Source: Pseudomonadota bacterium (lineage in GTDB: Bacteria; Desulfobacterota; Desulfovibrionia; Desulfovibrionales; Desulfovibrionaceae). Taken from it: a stretch of DNA of 15,895 nt. Location: positions 1 through 15,895 of the forward strand of contig JAEYDL010000008.1 in NCBI GenBank assembly GCA_023403845.1, in the 5' to 3' direction. Shown here piece by piece: positions 9,363 to 15,895 of the stretch. Both the position numbers and the translations under genes were made by a program. Position 1 is the stretch's first letter, and each line of letters starts with the position of its first letter. A model generated the notes under the pieces. That model was given only the letters and a program-made list of their open reading frames with translations. It was not told the origin of the DNA and made no database searches.

Positions 9363-9816
9363 GGGGAACCAACCAGCGCCTCAGGACCATGGCGATCTTC
9401 CACGCAACGGCTGTAAGCAAAGCCTGCAAGATGCATTCGTCAAGAAGGAAGGCAAGCTCGACGGGAGCATACTGCAGCCGGGCCATGAGCAGGAATATTC
9501 CGCCGTGCGCCGCCCCCAGACATACACTCAGCAGCAGGATGAACAGCCAGTTTTCCGTTTCAAACAGCCAGCGCCCGGCAAAAAACAGCCCTATGACCAG
9601 GGCGTACCAGAGCAGAGAACTCCCGAAATCCAGGGAACCAAGACCTTCCTGCACAAGAATGAGAACAAGCACAATGAGGCTGATCTGCGCAAGGTTCTTC
9701 TCCTGCAGTGCGATCAGCAAGGCCACTACAAGAATATCGACGCCCGGCGCCTGCTGCTGCGCGCAAATGCCCGCCACAAGGAACGCAGCCCACCAGAGCA
9801 GGTTCCGCAGGGTCAT
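9352..9816 (-). CDS. mreD: Rod shape-determining protein MreD
   Basis: Small integral membrane protein of the elongasome, thought to link MreC, PBP2 and RodA. The 154-residue product is almost wholly hydrophobic, with about six predicted helices (roughly 4-20, 25-38, 43-57, 66-83, 88-112, 126-146) and a basic C-terminus, as in the MreD family. MreD sequences diverge strongly, so the call depends on length, topology and position between mreC and mrdA. The ATG overlaps the mreC stop as ATGA (9813-9816), with AGGAG 6 bases upstream. Confidence 0.9.
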   Translation of the reverse strand: MTLRNLLWWAAFLVAGICAQQQAPGVDILVVALLIALQEKNLAQISLIVLVLILVQEGLGSLDFGSSLLWYALVIGLFFAGRWLFETENWLFILLLSVCLGAAHGGIFLLMARLQYAPVELAFLLDECILQALLTAVAWKIAMVLRRWLVPHEN

Positions 9817-10709
9817 TGACGACTCCTGCCGGCGGGAGCGGGCGGTCCCACAAACGAAGGGACCTGCCCCCCGGAAAAGTCTCCTGCCCCATTTCCCGGC
9901 AAACGGGCAATGAGCAGCAATTCCTCGAGATTGCTCAATATCGCCAGAGGCGATGCCTGAACAAGCTGAAAGGGAGAAAGATCAGAAGGCGTTGCGGCAA
10001 CCACTCTCGCAACGGGGATACCCCGCGGGAAAACGTTGTCCAGGCCGGACGTCACCAGCAGTTCTCCCGGCTTGATCTGCATGTTGTGCGAAACAAATTG
10101 CAGATCCAATGGGTTGCCGGGACCGTTGCCGACAAGGATGCCCTGCACGCGGCTTTCCTGAGAAACCACGGCTATGCGGCTTCCCGGATCGACAAGCAGC
10201 AGCACGGTGGCCGTGGACGGCCCGGCCCGCAGCACCTGCCCGACTATTCCGTCCGGCGTCATGACCGGCGTTCCCGGCGCTGCGCCGGTCAGATATCCGC
10301 GTCCGATGAGCACGGTAGCCAGCGCGGCGTTCGGTCCCATACGTCCGGCCAGCACGCGCGCGCCCATGGTTTCCCACCCTTCGGGCGGATTGAACGTCAG
10401 GAGATGACGCAGCCGCAACAGCTCCGCCCGGTCCTCCGCCGCAAGAGCAAGGCGCAGTCTGGCCTGTTCAAGCTGCTTTTTCAGCGCATCGTTCTCTTCC
10501 CGGACATTGACAAGATCAAGATACCGGTTCCATGCTCCAAGGACCGAGTCTTCCACAAGGCGCAGAGATTTCAGCACCGCTCCGGAAGCCTCCAGACCGG
10601 TGCTGGATACTACGGTATCCAGAATATGTGTGCGCTGATTCCAGCTGTACATGCCCAGATACAACAGCAAGGCAAGCGCCGGGACCAGCAGAAGATGCTT
10701 GGGAGACAT
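9813..10709 (-). CDS. mreC: Rod shape-determining protein MreC
   Basis: Periplasmic elongasome protein that activates PBP2/RodA. The 298-residue product has one N-terminal membrane anchor (about 5-22), a coiled coil (about 66-102), then the beta-rich MreC core. The core includes the hallmark TSGLDNVFPRGIPVARV (220-236). The C-terminal tail (about 272-298) is Gly/Pro-rich and probably disordered. The ATG at 10709 has only a weak AGG-type ribosome site. It lies 109 bp after mreB, with a stable hairpin in the gap, and overlaps mreD by four bases. Confidence 0.95.
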   Translation of the reverse strand: MSPKHLLLVPALALLLYLGMYSWNQRTHILDTVVSSTGLEASGAVLKSLRLVEDSVLGAWNRYLDLVNVREENDALKKQLEQARLRLALAAEDRAELLRLRHLLTFNPPEGWETMGARVLAGRMGPNAALATVLIGRGYLTGAAPGTPVMTPDGIVGQVLRAGPSTATVLLLVDPGSRIAVVSQESRVQGILVGNGPGNPLDLQFVSHNMQIKPGELLVTSGLDNVFPRGIPVARVVAATPSDLSPFQLVQASPLAILSNLEELLLIARLPGNGAGDFSGGQVPSFVGPPAPAGRSRQ

Positions 10710-10750
10710 GGCCTGTCCGGAAATGTACTACAGGGAAGCGCCAGGGGACG

Positions 10751-10790
10751 GGGAACCCGGTCCGGCAACGGAAACCGGAAACGGGTTCTC
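10751..10790. other. Stable two-part hairpin between mreB and mreC
   Basis: Bases 10753-10759 pair perfectly with 1082-10788 counted as 10782-10788. The outer pairs 10751-10752 with 10789-10790 include one G-T. An inner CCGG/CCGG stem (10762-10765 with 10775-10778) follows an asymmetric internal loop. No T tract follows on either strand, so it is unlikely to terminate outright. It could stabilise the mreB RNA or mark a processing site that lets the scaffold protein be made in excess over mreCD. Confidence 0.5.
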
Positions 10791-10818
10791 CGCCCGAAGA
10801 AACGAACAGCCGGGAAAC

Positions 10819-11862
10819 TCAGTCGATGCAGACGTCGCCGAGTTCGCTGATATCTTCCAGCGCACGGCCAGTTCCCATGACGACTGCGGAAAGAGGATCG
10901 TCCACCATAATGATCGGCAGAGACGTTTCCTCGCGCAAAAGCTGATCAAGCCCCTTGAGAAGAGCACCCCCGCCCGTGAGCACGATGCCCCGGTCCACGA
11001 TATCCGCGGCCAGTTCGGGCGGCGTCTGCTCCAGAGCGATGCGCACGGCCTGCACTATGCTGTCTACCTGTTCGGAAATCGCCTTGCGGACTTCCTCGGA
11101 GGTGATGATGATGTTTTGCGGAATACCGGTGACCAGATCGCGTCCCTTGACTTCGATCTGCTGTTCCGGATCCATTGGATAGGCGGAGGCGATCTTGATC
11201 TTGATTTCCTCAGCGGAGGATTCGCCTATCAACATGTTATACTTGCGCTTCACGTGCGTCATGATGGCTTCGTCCATCTTGTCGCCGCCTACGCGCACTG
11301 ACCTGGAATAAACGATGCCGGACAGGGAAATCACAGCCACTTCGGTCGTGCCCCCCCCAATGTCCACCACCATGTTGGAGGTAGGCTCCTGAATGGGCAG
11401 ATTGGCCCCGATGGCTGCGGCCATCGGTTCCTCGATGAGATATACCTCGCGTGCGCCGGCGCTCTGGGCCGATTCCTTGACCGCGCGTTTTTCCACCTGT
11501 GTGATCCCGGTGGGCACGCAGACCATGATTCTGGGACGGACCAGATGACGACGGGAATTATGCACCTTGGAGATAAAGTGACGAAGCATGGCTTCCGTCA
11601 CCTCGAAATCCGCGATAACGCCGTCCTTCATGGGCCGAATGGCCTGAATGTTGCCTGGCGTACGCCCCAGCATGCGCTTGGCGTCCTGTCCCACGGCCAG
11701 CACCACGCTGTTGCCCCGGGAATCTTTTTTCACCGCCACCACTGAAGGCTCGCGCAGGACGATTCCCTGTCCCTTCACATATACGCATGTATTCGCCGTT
11801 CCAAGGTCGATGGCCAAATCGTTGGAAAAGGCGCCCAAGACGAAATTCAGAAGCTTTGACAT
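10819..11862 (-). CDS. mreB: Actin-like rod shape protein MreB
   Basis: Bacterial actin that forms membrane-bound filaments guiding the cell-wall elongation machinery. The 347-residue product has the actin-fold nucleotide sites: phosphate-1 AIDLGTANT (17-25), phosphate-2 DIGGGTTE (167-174) and the adenosine-binding segment GIVLTGGGALLKGLD (292-306). The N-terminus has a short amphipathic/hydrophobic stretch (about 3-12) that could contact the membrane. The start is the ATG at 11862; its ribosome site is weak. First gene of the mreBCD-mrdA-rodA cluster, with a 419-bp divergent gap upstream. Length and motifs are normal. Confidence 0.98.
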   Translation of the reverse strand: MSKLLNFVLGAFSNDLAIDLGTANTCVYVKGQGIVLREPSVVAVKKDSRGNSVVLAVGQDAKRMLGRTPGNIQAIRPMKDGVIADFEVTEAMLRHFISKVHNSRRHLVRPRIMVCVPTGITQVEKRAVKESAQSAGAREVYLIEEPMAAAIGANLPIQEPTSNMVVDIGGGTTEVAVISLSGIVYSRSVRVGGDKMDEAIMTHVKRKYNMLIGESSAEEIKIKIASAYPMDPEQQIEVKGRDLVTGIPQNIIITSEEVRKAISEQVDSIVQAVRIALEQTPPELAADIVDRGIVLTGGGALLKGLDQLLREETSLPIIMVDDPLSAVVMGTGRALEDISELGDVCID

Positions 11863-12131
11863 AGTCGACGTGCCTACTTCATTGATACTGTCTGTTCCCG
11901 GATGCGCGGCCCCGGCCGCAACTCGCTTTTCTCAAGGACAGGCTTCGCTTCTCATCCCGCCTCCATTCCCGGAAGAGCCGCTCCGAAACGTCCGGAAACG
12001 GTCATTTGGGAATGCAGGAATGACGGGAAAGAACAGGATCTGCGAACGGGGGCGCCCAGCCATGACGACCATGGTCCCCGTCGCTCTTTTCAGAATACGA
12101 TTTTGCGGATAGCCTGAGTCCAGTGGTGGAG

Positions 12132-12159
12132 TGTTGGGCCAAAAAGGCTTCTCTGTCAA
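12132..12159 (-). promoter_or_regulatory. Candidate promoter for mreB
   Basis: A perfect minus-strand TTGACA lies at 12154-12159, but the best -10 at 17-18 bp (CAACAC/AACACT) is poor. A second option is TTGACT at 12227-12232 with an A/T-rich region (AAATAT, 12203-12208) 18 bp on. I cannot choose between them, and either leaves a leader of more than 250 bases. Confidence 0.3.
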
Positions 12160-12178
12160 GGGGATGGAACGTTTCAAA

Positions 12179-12207
12179 ATGACAAGGGAATAAATAAGCT
12201 CAATATT
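12179..12207 (+). promoter_or_regulatory. Candidate promoter for the radical SAM gene
   Basis: ATGACA (12179-12184) and AATATT (12202-12207) are spaced by 17 bp, matching 5/6 and 4/6 of the sigma70 boxes. The element lies in the most A/T-rich part of the gap, about 75 bp before the ATG. It is a matching pattern only, with no supporting data. Confidence 0.4.
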
Positions 12208-12281
12208 TTCGCCCAATAATCCGCCAAGTCAAAATAAATGTACCGTGGACCGCGTTCCGATCGGTACGCGGGAGCTTCGCC

Positions 12282-13211
12282 ATGTATGTCTGGAACACCT
12301 TTACGGCGCATCTGCGCGGCCGCTTCGGCCAGCGCGTCCAAAAAATCCCTCTGGATGCAGGAGCGAGCTGCCCCAACAGGGACGGCACTCTTTCCCGTTC
12401 AGGCTGTACCTTCTGCAATGCCATCGGCTCCGGCTCGGGACTCGGTCTCGCAGGCATGAACCTGCCCGCCCAATGGGCGTACTGGCGCGAACATTTCCTC
12501 AAGTCAAACCGGGCTTCACTGTTCCTCGCCTATCTGCAATCCTTTTCCAATACCTACGGGCCTGCCTCCCGTCTAGCCACCCTGCTTGATATTCTGGACG
12601 GCCTTCCCGATCTGGCGGGAGTCTCCGTAGGCACCAGGCCGGACTGCCTTGATGCCGAGAAAATCGCTCTCCTCGCCTCGCGCCGCTGGCCTGAAATCTG
12701 GCTGGAACTGGGCGTCCAGACCATGAACGACGCCACGCTCGACAGAATCAACAGGGGACATTCCGCCGCCGCATCAGCCCGCGCCATCGAACTCGCTGCA
12801 GAAACCGATCTGCAGGTATGCGCGCACCTTATGCTCGGTCTGCCGGGAGAAAGTCTCGCCGACATTCTGCGCACGGTGGACCGACTGAATGCGCTGCCTG
12901 TCCGCGGCGTCAAACTGCACAACACCTATGTCTGCGCCCGGACCGCCCTGGAACGGGAATACAGAGCGGGCAACTATGAACCGCTCGAAGAAGGTGCCTA
13001 TGTGGAATGGGCCGTGGAGGTCCTGCTCCGTCTGCGTCCGGACATCATCGTGCACAGGGTGGTGGCCGATCCGGCTCCGGGAGAACTCGTCGCCCCGGGC
13101 TGGGCCGCACGCAAGGGGGATCTCGTCCGCTTCATCGAGCACGCCTATCACAAAAAGCGCGTGGAACGGGACGGCCCTCAGCTTCAGACGCCGCGCCACG
13201 CCGGCATCTGA
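12282..13211 (+). CDS. TIGR01212/YhcC-type radical SAM protein
   Basis: Radical SAM enzyme of unknown reaction, assigned to the family of E. coli YhcC. The 309-residue product carries the family's unusual cluster motif in CPNRDGTLSRSGCTFC: C30, C42 and C45 (C-x11-C-x2-C), which should bind a 4Fe-4S cluster. GVSVGTRPDCL, WLELGVQTMND and HLMLGLPGES follow as the core barrel strands. A C-terminal extension contains VHRVVADP. The ATG at 12282 has GGGAG 8 bases upstream. It stands alone, divergent from mreB and convergent with the metal ATPase gene. No neighbour suggests a substrate. Confidence 0.92.
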   Translation: MYVWNTFTAHLRGRFGQRVQKIPLDAGASCPNRDGTLSRSGCTFCNAIGSGSGLGLAGMNLPAQWAYWREHFLKSNRASLFLAYLQSFSNTYGPASRLATLLDILDGLPDLAGVSVGTRPDCLDAEKIALLASRRWPEIWLELGVQTMNDATLDRINRGHSAAASARAIELAAETDLQVCAHLMLGLPGESLADILRTVDRLNALPVRGVKLHNTYVCARTALEREYRAGNYEPLEEGAYVEWAVEVLLRLRPDIIVHRVVADPAPGELVAPGWAARKGDLVRFIEHAYHKKRVERDGPQLQTPRHAGI

Positions 13212-13252
13212 CCCACTTCGGACCGGAGAAAGCAATGCCTTACAAGCTTTCA

Positions 13253-13267
13253 CCGCCCCGAAGGCGG
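13253..13267. terminator. Short hairpin between convergent genes
   Basis: CCGCC (13253-13257) pairs with GGCGG (13263-13267) around a five-base loop. It lies in the 90-bp gap between the convergent radical SAM and ATPase stop codons. It has no T run on either side, so any termination role is weak or factor-dependent. I see no better terminator here. Confidence 0.3.
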
Positions 13268-13301
13268 CGACGGCACTCTCCGGAATACAGGCGGTGGGCG
13301 G

Positions 13302-15212
13302 TCATGCCGAACGTCCCGCCTCCGAAGAAGCCTCATTTTTCCCGGGAGAATACCGCCATTTGAGCAACCTGACCGAATTCAGCACTACCAGCAGGGAACC
13401 GGCGTTATGGGCCAGTGCGCCCACGGCCGGTCCCATGAGTCCCGTGGCGGCAAGGACTACGGTCACGGCGTTCAGCAGCATGGACACGACAATATTGATT
13501 CTGATGGTCGAAACCGTTTTTCGTGCGAGCGCGACAAGCTGGGGCAATCTTCTGATGTCGTCGTGCACAAGGACGATATCCGCAGCGTCCACGGCGATGT
13601 CGCTGCCGATGCCGCCCATGGCCAGACCAATGGACGCCGTCTTCAAAGCTGGAGCATCGTTGATGCCGTCGCCGATCATGCAGACACTGTCCCCCCCTTC
13701 CTGCAGCTTCCGGATCCTCGCCACCTTGTCCGCCGGCAAGAGGTCCGCCGCCACCTGATCAATTCCGGCCGCCCGGGCGATCGTGCCGGCGGCCTGCGCA
13801 TTGTCTCCCGTAAGCAGCGTTGTGCGAATGCCTTCCAAGTTGAGAAGAGTCACTGTTTCCCTCGCATCCGGTCGGATGGTGTCCGCAAGCGCGATGACGC
13901 CCACAATTTCTGCGTCCCGCCCGATGCAGATCACAGTGCTGCCGGACTGCCGATATCGCTCGACGACCCGCACCACCTCTTCGCCAGTGTTCATCCCGCT
14001 TTCAAGCATGAACGGCAAAGTCCCCCCGACGATTCTCCACCCATCCAAATGGGCCGAGACACCCCGACCGGGAAGTGTCGCGAAATCATCGACGCACCGC
14101 GGCACAATGCCTTCCCGGGCAGCATGGCGCAGAATTGCCCGTCCGAGGGGATGTTCGGAGCGCTGTTCGACGGAGGCGGCAAGAGCAAGCAGGTCTGCCG
14201 TGGACAGATCCGGCATGAAGGAGTGGACGGCAATGACCTCGGGTCTGCCGCAAGTCAGCGTCCCCGTCTTGTCGAAGACCGCTCGCGTTATCCCGGCCAG
14301 CCGCTCAAGAGCATCCCCCGAGGAAACCAGCACACCGAAACGGGTGGCGTTGCCGATCCCCGCCATGATCGCCGTGGGCGTGGCAAGAACCAGAGCGCAC
14401 GGGCAGAAGACGACGAGTATGGTCACCGCCCGAATGGTTTCCCCCGTATACACCCAGATTCCGATCGCGGCGAGCAAGGCGGCAACGACGATCCATGAGG
14501 CCCAGCGATCCATAATCCGGACAATGGGCGTTCTGGAGGCATCCGCGGATTCCACGAGACGAATCATCCGCTGCAGAGAACTGTCGCTGCCGACCTTTGT
14601 CGCACGCATGTCAAATGCGCCGAACTGATTGACCGTGCCGCTGAAAACCTCATCGTTCACGCTCTTGTCCACCGGCAGTGATTCTCCAGTCATCAGGGAC
14701 TGATCAATGGACGTCTGTCCCGCAACGATGACGCCGTCCACAGCGATACTTTCCCCCGGCAGGACGCGCAGCACATCTCCCACGCGAACTTCTTCGGCAG
14801 GAAGCACGGTCTCCGTCCCGTCCCGCAGTACACGGGCAGTACGAGGCGTCATGCCGACCAGCTTTTCGATGCCCTCACGCGCCTTGCGAACAGTCCGTTC
14901 TTCAAGAAGCTCCCCCAAGGACATGATGAACGCCACTCCCCCGGCGGCAAAGATTTCTCCGATGCATACGGCAGCGATGAGCGCCATGGCGACCAGCACG
15001 TCCGCCTTGATATCGAAATGCCTGACCAGGCCGATTGCAGCTTCCGCAACGATGGGGATACCGCACAAAAGCACCGCCACCCAGGCGGGATCGAAAGGAA
15101 AAGGGCCCCTCAGGTCGAAAAAACTGAGGACAAGAGCCGCTCCTCCAGTCGCCGCAAACAGGATATGCCGTTTTTCTTCATCCGCTGCCCATGTCATCCA
15201 GCCGCTTTCCAT
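13302..15212 (-). CDS. P1B-type heavy-metal efflux ATPase
   Basis: ATP-driven metal exporter of the inner membrane. Numbered from the ATG at 15212 (636 residues): four N-terminal helices (about 14-104), actuator TGES (175-178), helices 237-257 and 260-284 with the metal motif CPC (270-272), phosphorylation site DKTGT (D314), SEHPLG (352-357), TGDN (468-471), GDGIND (514-519) and two final helices. No N-terminal CxxC/HMA domain is present. The last helices read like the Zn/Cd class but have N581 and H602-N603 where that class has Lys and Asp, and they lack the copper-type Met/Ser motif. Start choice: a GTG at 15233 is in frame, but GGGAGG lies 5 bases before the ATG. The metal is undetermined. 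The gene lies 109 bp after a CsoR-type repressor. Confidence 0.94.
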   Translation of the reverse strand: MESGWMTWAADEEKRHILFAATGGAALVLSFFDLRGPFPFDPAWVAVLLCGIPIVAEAAIGLVRHFDIKADVLVAMALIAAVCIGEIFAAGGVAFIMSLGELLEERTVRKAREGIEKLVGMTPRTARVLRDGTETVLPAEEVRVGDVLRVLPGESIAVDGVIVAGQTSIDQSLMTGESLPVDKSVNDEVFSGTVNQFGAFDMRATKVGSDSSLQRMIRLVESADASRTPIVRIMDRWASWIVVAALLAAIGIWVYTGETIRAVTILVVFCPCALVLATPTAIMAGIGNATRFGVLVSSGDALERLAGITRAVFDKTGTLTCGRPEVIAVHSFMPDLSTADLLALAASVEQRSEHPLGRAILRHAAREGIVPRCVDDFATLPGRGVSAHLDGWRIVGGTLPFMLESGMNTGEEVVRVVERYRQSGSTVICIGRDAEIVGVIALADTIRPDARETVTLLNLEGIRTTLLTGDNAQAAGTIARAAGIDQVAADLLPADKVARIRKLQEGGDSVCMIGDGINDAPALKTASIGLAMGGIGSDIAVDAADIVLVHDDIRRLPQLVALARKTVSTIRINIVVSMLLNAVTVVLAATGLMGPAVGALAHNAGSLLVVLNSVRLLKWRYSPGKNEASSEAGRSA

Positions 15213-15240
15213 CGGCCCCTCCCAGTGAAGCACGGTTGCG

Positions 15241-15282
15241 ACAAAAAAACGAAATGACTCCGGGAGCTGTCCTGAGGATCAT
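15241..15282 (-). terminator. Possible attenuator between csoR and the ATPase gene
   Basis: On the minus strand, seven bases (15282-15276) pair with 15261-15254, apart from one bulged base, over a 14-base loop. TTC, a G and a run of seven T (15249-15243) follow. The form is a weak intrinsic terminator inside the likely csoR-ATPase transcript and could reduce read-through. The stem is short and A/T-rich, so confidence is low. Confidence 0.3.
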
Positions 15283-15321
15283 TTCCTGAACCGCAGGACG
15301 CCGTTCATTCACGGGAAATGC

Positions 15322-15597
15322 CTATCCCATGCGTGAAAACTGTTCGATTGCTCCGGCAAGCTTCTTCAGTGTGTCGTCAGCATTGCCTTCGGCGATGCCG
15401 GTAAGCACGCAATGGTGGAGGTGCCCTTCCAGAATGATCTGTCCCGTCTTGTGCAGGGCTGACTTTGCGGCGCCTATCTGGATCAGGATATCTTCACAGG
15501 GGACATCCTTCTCCACCATGGCCATTATACCCCGGACCTGCCCTTCTATCCGCTTCAGACGCGCCGTTACCGCGTTAACGTCCATGCATTCGCGCAT
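15322..15597 (-). CDS. csoR: CsoR-family metal-sensing repressor
   Basis: Small all-helical DNA-binding repressor of the CsoR/RcnR family that releases DNA when it binds its metal. The 91-residue product has the conserved N-terminal helix (RLKRIEGQVRGIMAMVE, 13-29). It also has C34, H59 and C63, whose 25 and 4-residue spacings equal the Cys-His-Cys set that binds Cu(I) in CsoR. RcnR-type nickel sensors have His at the last position, so copper (or a thiol or persulfide signal) fits better. The ATG at 15597 has GGAGG 7 bases upstream. A matching operator lies 25 bp before the start, suggesting autoregulation and control of the ATPase downstream. The symbol follows the family, not proof of metal. 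Confidence 0.88.
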   Translation of the reverse strand: MRECMDVNAVTARLKRIEGQVRGIMAMVEKDVPCEDILIQIGAAKSALHKTGQIILEGHLHHCVLTGIAEGNADDTLKKLAGAIEQFSRMG

Positions 15598-15621
15598 GTG
15601 TTTCCCTCCTCTAGATACCAG

Positions 15622-15638
15622 ATACCCCTATAGGGTAT
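15622..15638. promoter_or_regulatory. CsoR-type operator
   Basis: ATACCC (15622-15627) and GGGTAT (15633-15638) are perfect inverted arms around CTATA; CCCTATAGGG is also an exact palindrome inside. This matches the GC-tract operator form (TACCCC...GGGGTA flanked by AT) known for CsoR proteins. It lies 25 bp before the csoR start and beside its ribosome site. Bound repressor would cover the -10 region or start of transcription. No clear -35/-10 pair can be singled out; TTATAC (minus strand, 15640-15635) overlaps the operator. Confidence 0.8.
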
Positions 15639-15776
15639 AATTCCCCGAAAGAAAACGCAACCGCCAGCGCAAGAAACATCCCTCATTGCCGTTTCGTCAT
15701 GAATGAATACATCCATCCTTTCGAGATGGACGACTCCCCCCCGCAGAAAGACATGCGTCGCATCGACAAAATCATG
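15639..15776. other. Non-coding stretch upstream of csoR
   Basis: No gene seen. One perfect 6-bp hairpin (15712-15717 with 15725-15730, seven-base loop) is present, without a T run. The stretch separates the csoR operator from the hairpin cluster at the window's right edge. Confidence 0.45.
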
Positions 15777-15891
15777 ACCGCCCCTTCAAGGGGCGGTTTG
15801 ATTTGGCCCTATAAGGGCCCGGTACTTGTCTGCCCGCTTAAGCAGGCATGTCCTGACTTCTGCCATTGTTCCTAGCTACCCATAAATGGGT
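15777..15891 (+). other. Cluster of four short-loop hairpins, possible IS end or structured RNA
   Basis: Four hairpins follow closely: 15777-15797 (9-bp perfect stem, three-base loop), 15805-15819 (6 bp, three-base loop), 15831-15848 (seven or eight pairs with one mismatch, tight TTAA turn) and 15878-15891 (5 bp, TAAA loop) running into T5. No ORF is present. Serial tight hairpins are typical of the ends of IS200/IS605 single-strand transposons and of the guide RNAs of their TnpB relatives. Here that is a guess, because no transposase gene lies in the window and neither border of an element can be seen. Confidence 0.4.
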
Positions 15892-15895
15892 TTTT
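15878..15895 (+). terminator. Terminator-like hairpin at the right edge
   Basis: ACCCA (15878-15882) pairs with TGGGT (15887-15891) around TAAA. The run TTTTT (15891-15895) reaches the end of the window. It has the form of a small intrinsic terminator for a rightward transcript through the hairpin cluster, but it may instead be a recognition hairpin of a mobile element. Confidence 0.35.

Larger units (their letters stand above)
11863..12281. other. Divergent regulatory gap, no gene
   Basis: 419 bp between mreB (leftward) and the radical SAM gene (rightward). Small ORFs here have no ribosome site or recognisable product. A GC-rich perfect inverted repeat (11906-11919) lies about 45 bp before the mreB start. 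An exact 10-bp palindrome, GACCATGGTC, lies near 12067-12076. The A/T-rich right third (about 12141-12240) holds the best promoter candidates for both directions. If the mreB promoter is there, its leader is over 250 bases long. Confidence 0.6.

Noticed and set aside
7344..9416. 690-residue plus-strand ORF opposite mrdA
   Set aside because: Although longer than PBP2 itself, it has no domain, and the minus strand shows all three transpeptidase motifs in frame.
11902..12117. Short plus-strand ORFs in the mreB-radical SAM gap
   Set aside because: No ribosome site, no recognisable product, and they span the likely mreB leader.
13407..14498. 363-residue plus-strand ORF opposite the metal ATPase gene
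   Set aside because: Antisense to a complete P1B ATPase; composition typical of a shadow frame.
15598..15895. CRISPR array at the right edge
   Set aside because: The hairpins differ from one another and there are no equal-length direct repeats with spacers.

Overview
The window looks like chromosomal DNA from a Desulfovibrionaceae-type bacterium (Desulfovibrio, Bilophila or a relative). This is inferred from three things: the F-ATPase layout (b' and b genes followed by delta, alpha, gamma, beta and epsilon, with no a or c subunit genes in the run), the long gamma subunit, and moderately GC-rich DNA with strong Shine-Dalgarno sites. No taxonomic search was possible.

Layout. Positions 1-182 hold the end of the atp operon: a strong bidirectional terminator at 128-159 and two hairpins that could end a rightward gene lying before the window. 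Positions 183-6007 (minus strand) hold the ATP synthase operon, transcribed atpF'-atpF-atpH-atpA-atpG-atpD-atpC. A near-consensus sigma70 promoter lies 47 bp upstream (6054-6082). The operon supplies the peripheral stalk and the whole F1 sector. The membrane rotor genes atpB and atpE must lie elsewhere.

Positions 6287-11862 (minus strand) hold a complete rod-shape locus in the order mreB-mreC-mreD-mrdA-rodA. It encodes the actin-like scaffold, the periplasmic adaptor, the membrane adaptor, the elongation transpeptidase PBP2 and the SEDS glycosyltransferase RodA. The last three cistrons of mreC-mreD-mrdA overlap. Stable hairpins lie between mreB and mreC and across the mrdA stop codon.

Positions 11863-12281 are a divergent regulatory gap. 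A TIGR01212/YhcC-type radical SAM gene (12282-13211, plus strand) follows. It converges on a metal-efflux pair on the minus strand: a CsoR-family repressor (15322-15597) and a P1B-type ATPase (13302-15212). An excellent CsoR-type inverted repeat at 15622-15638 lies just upstream of the repressor. The ATPase has no N-terminal metal-binding domain. Its last two membrane helices resemble the Zn/Cd class but lack that class's diagnostic Lys and Asp, so the metal is uncertain.

The last ~120 bp (15777-15895) are a dense series of short-loop hairpins with no ORF. They may be the edge of an IS200/IS605-like element or a structured RNA continuing beyond the window.

Most of the window is ordinary housekeeping sequence. 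The parts that merit a second look are the metal pair and the terminal hairpin cluster. I see no convincing new multi-gene system.
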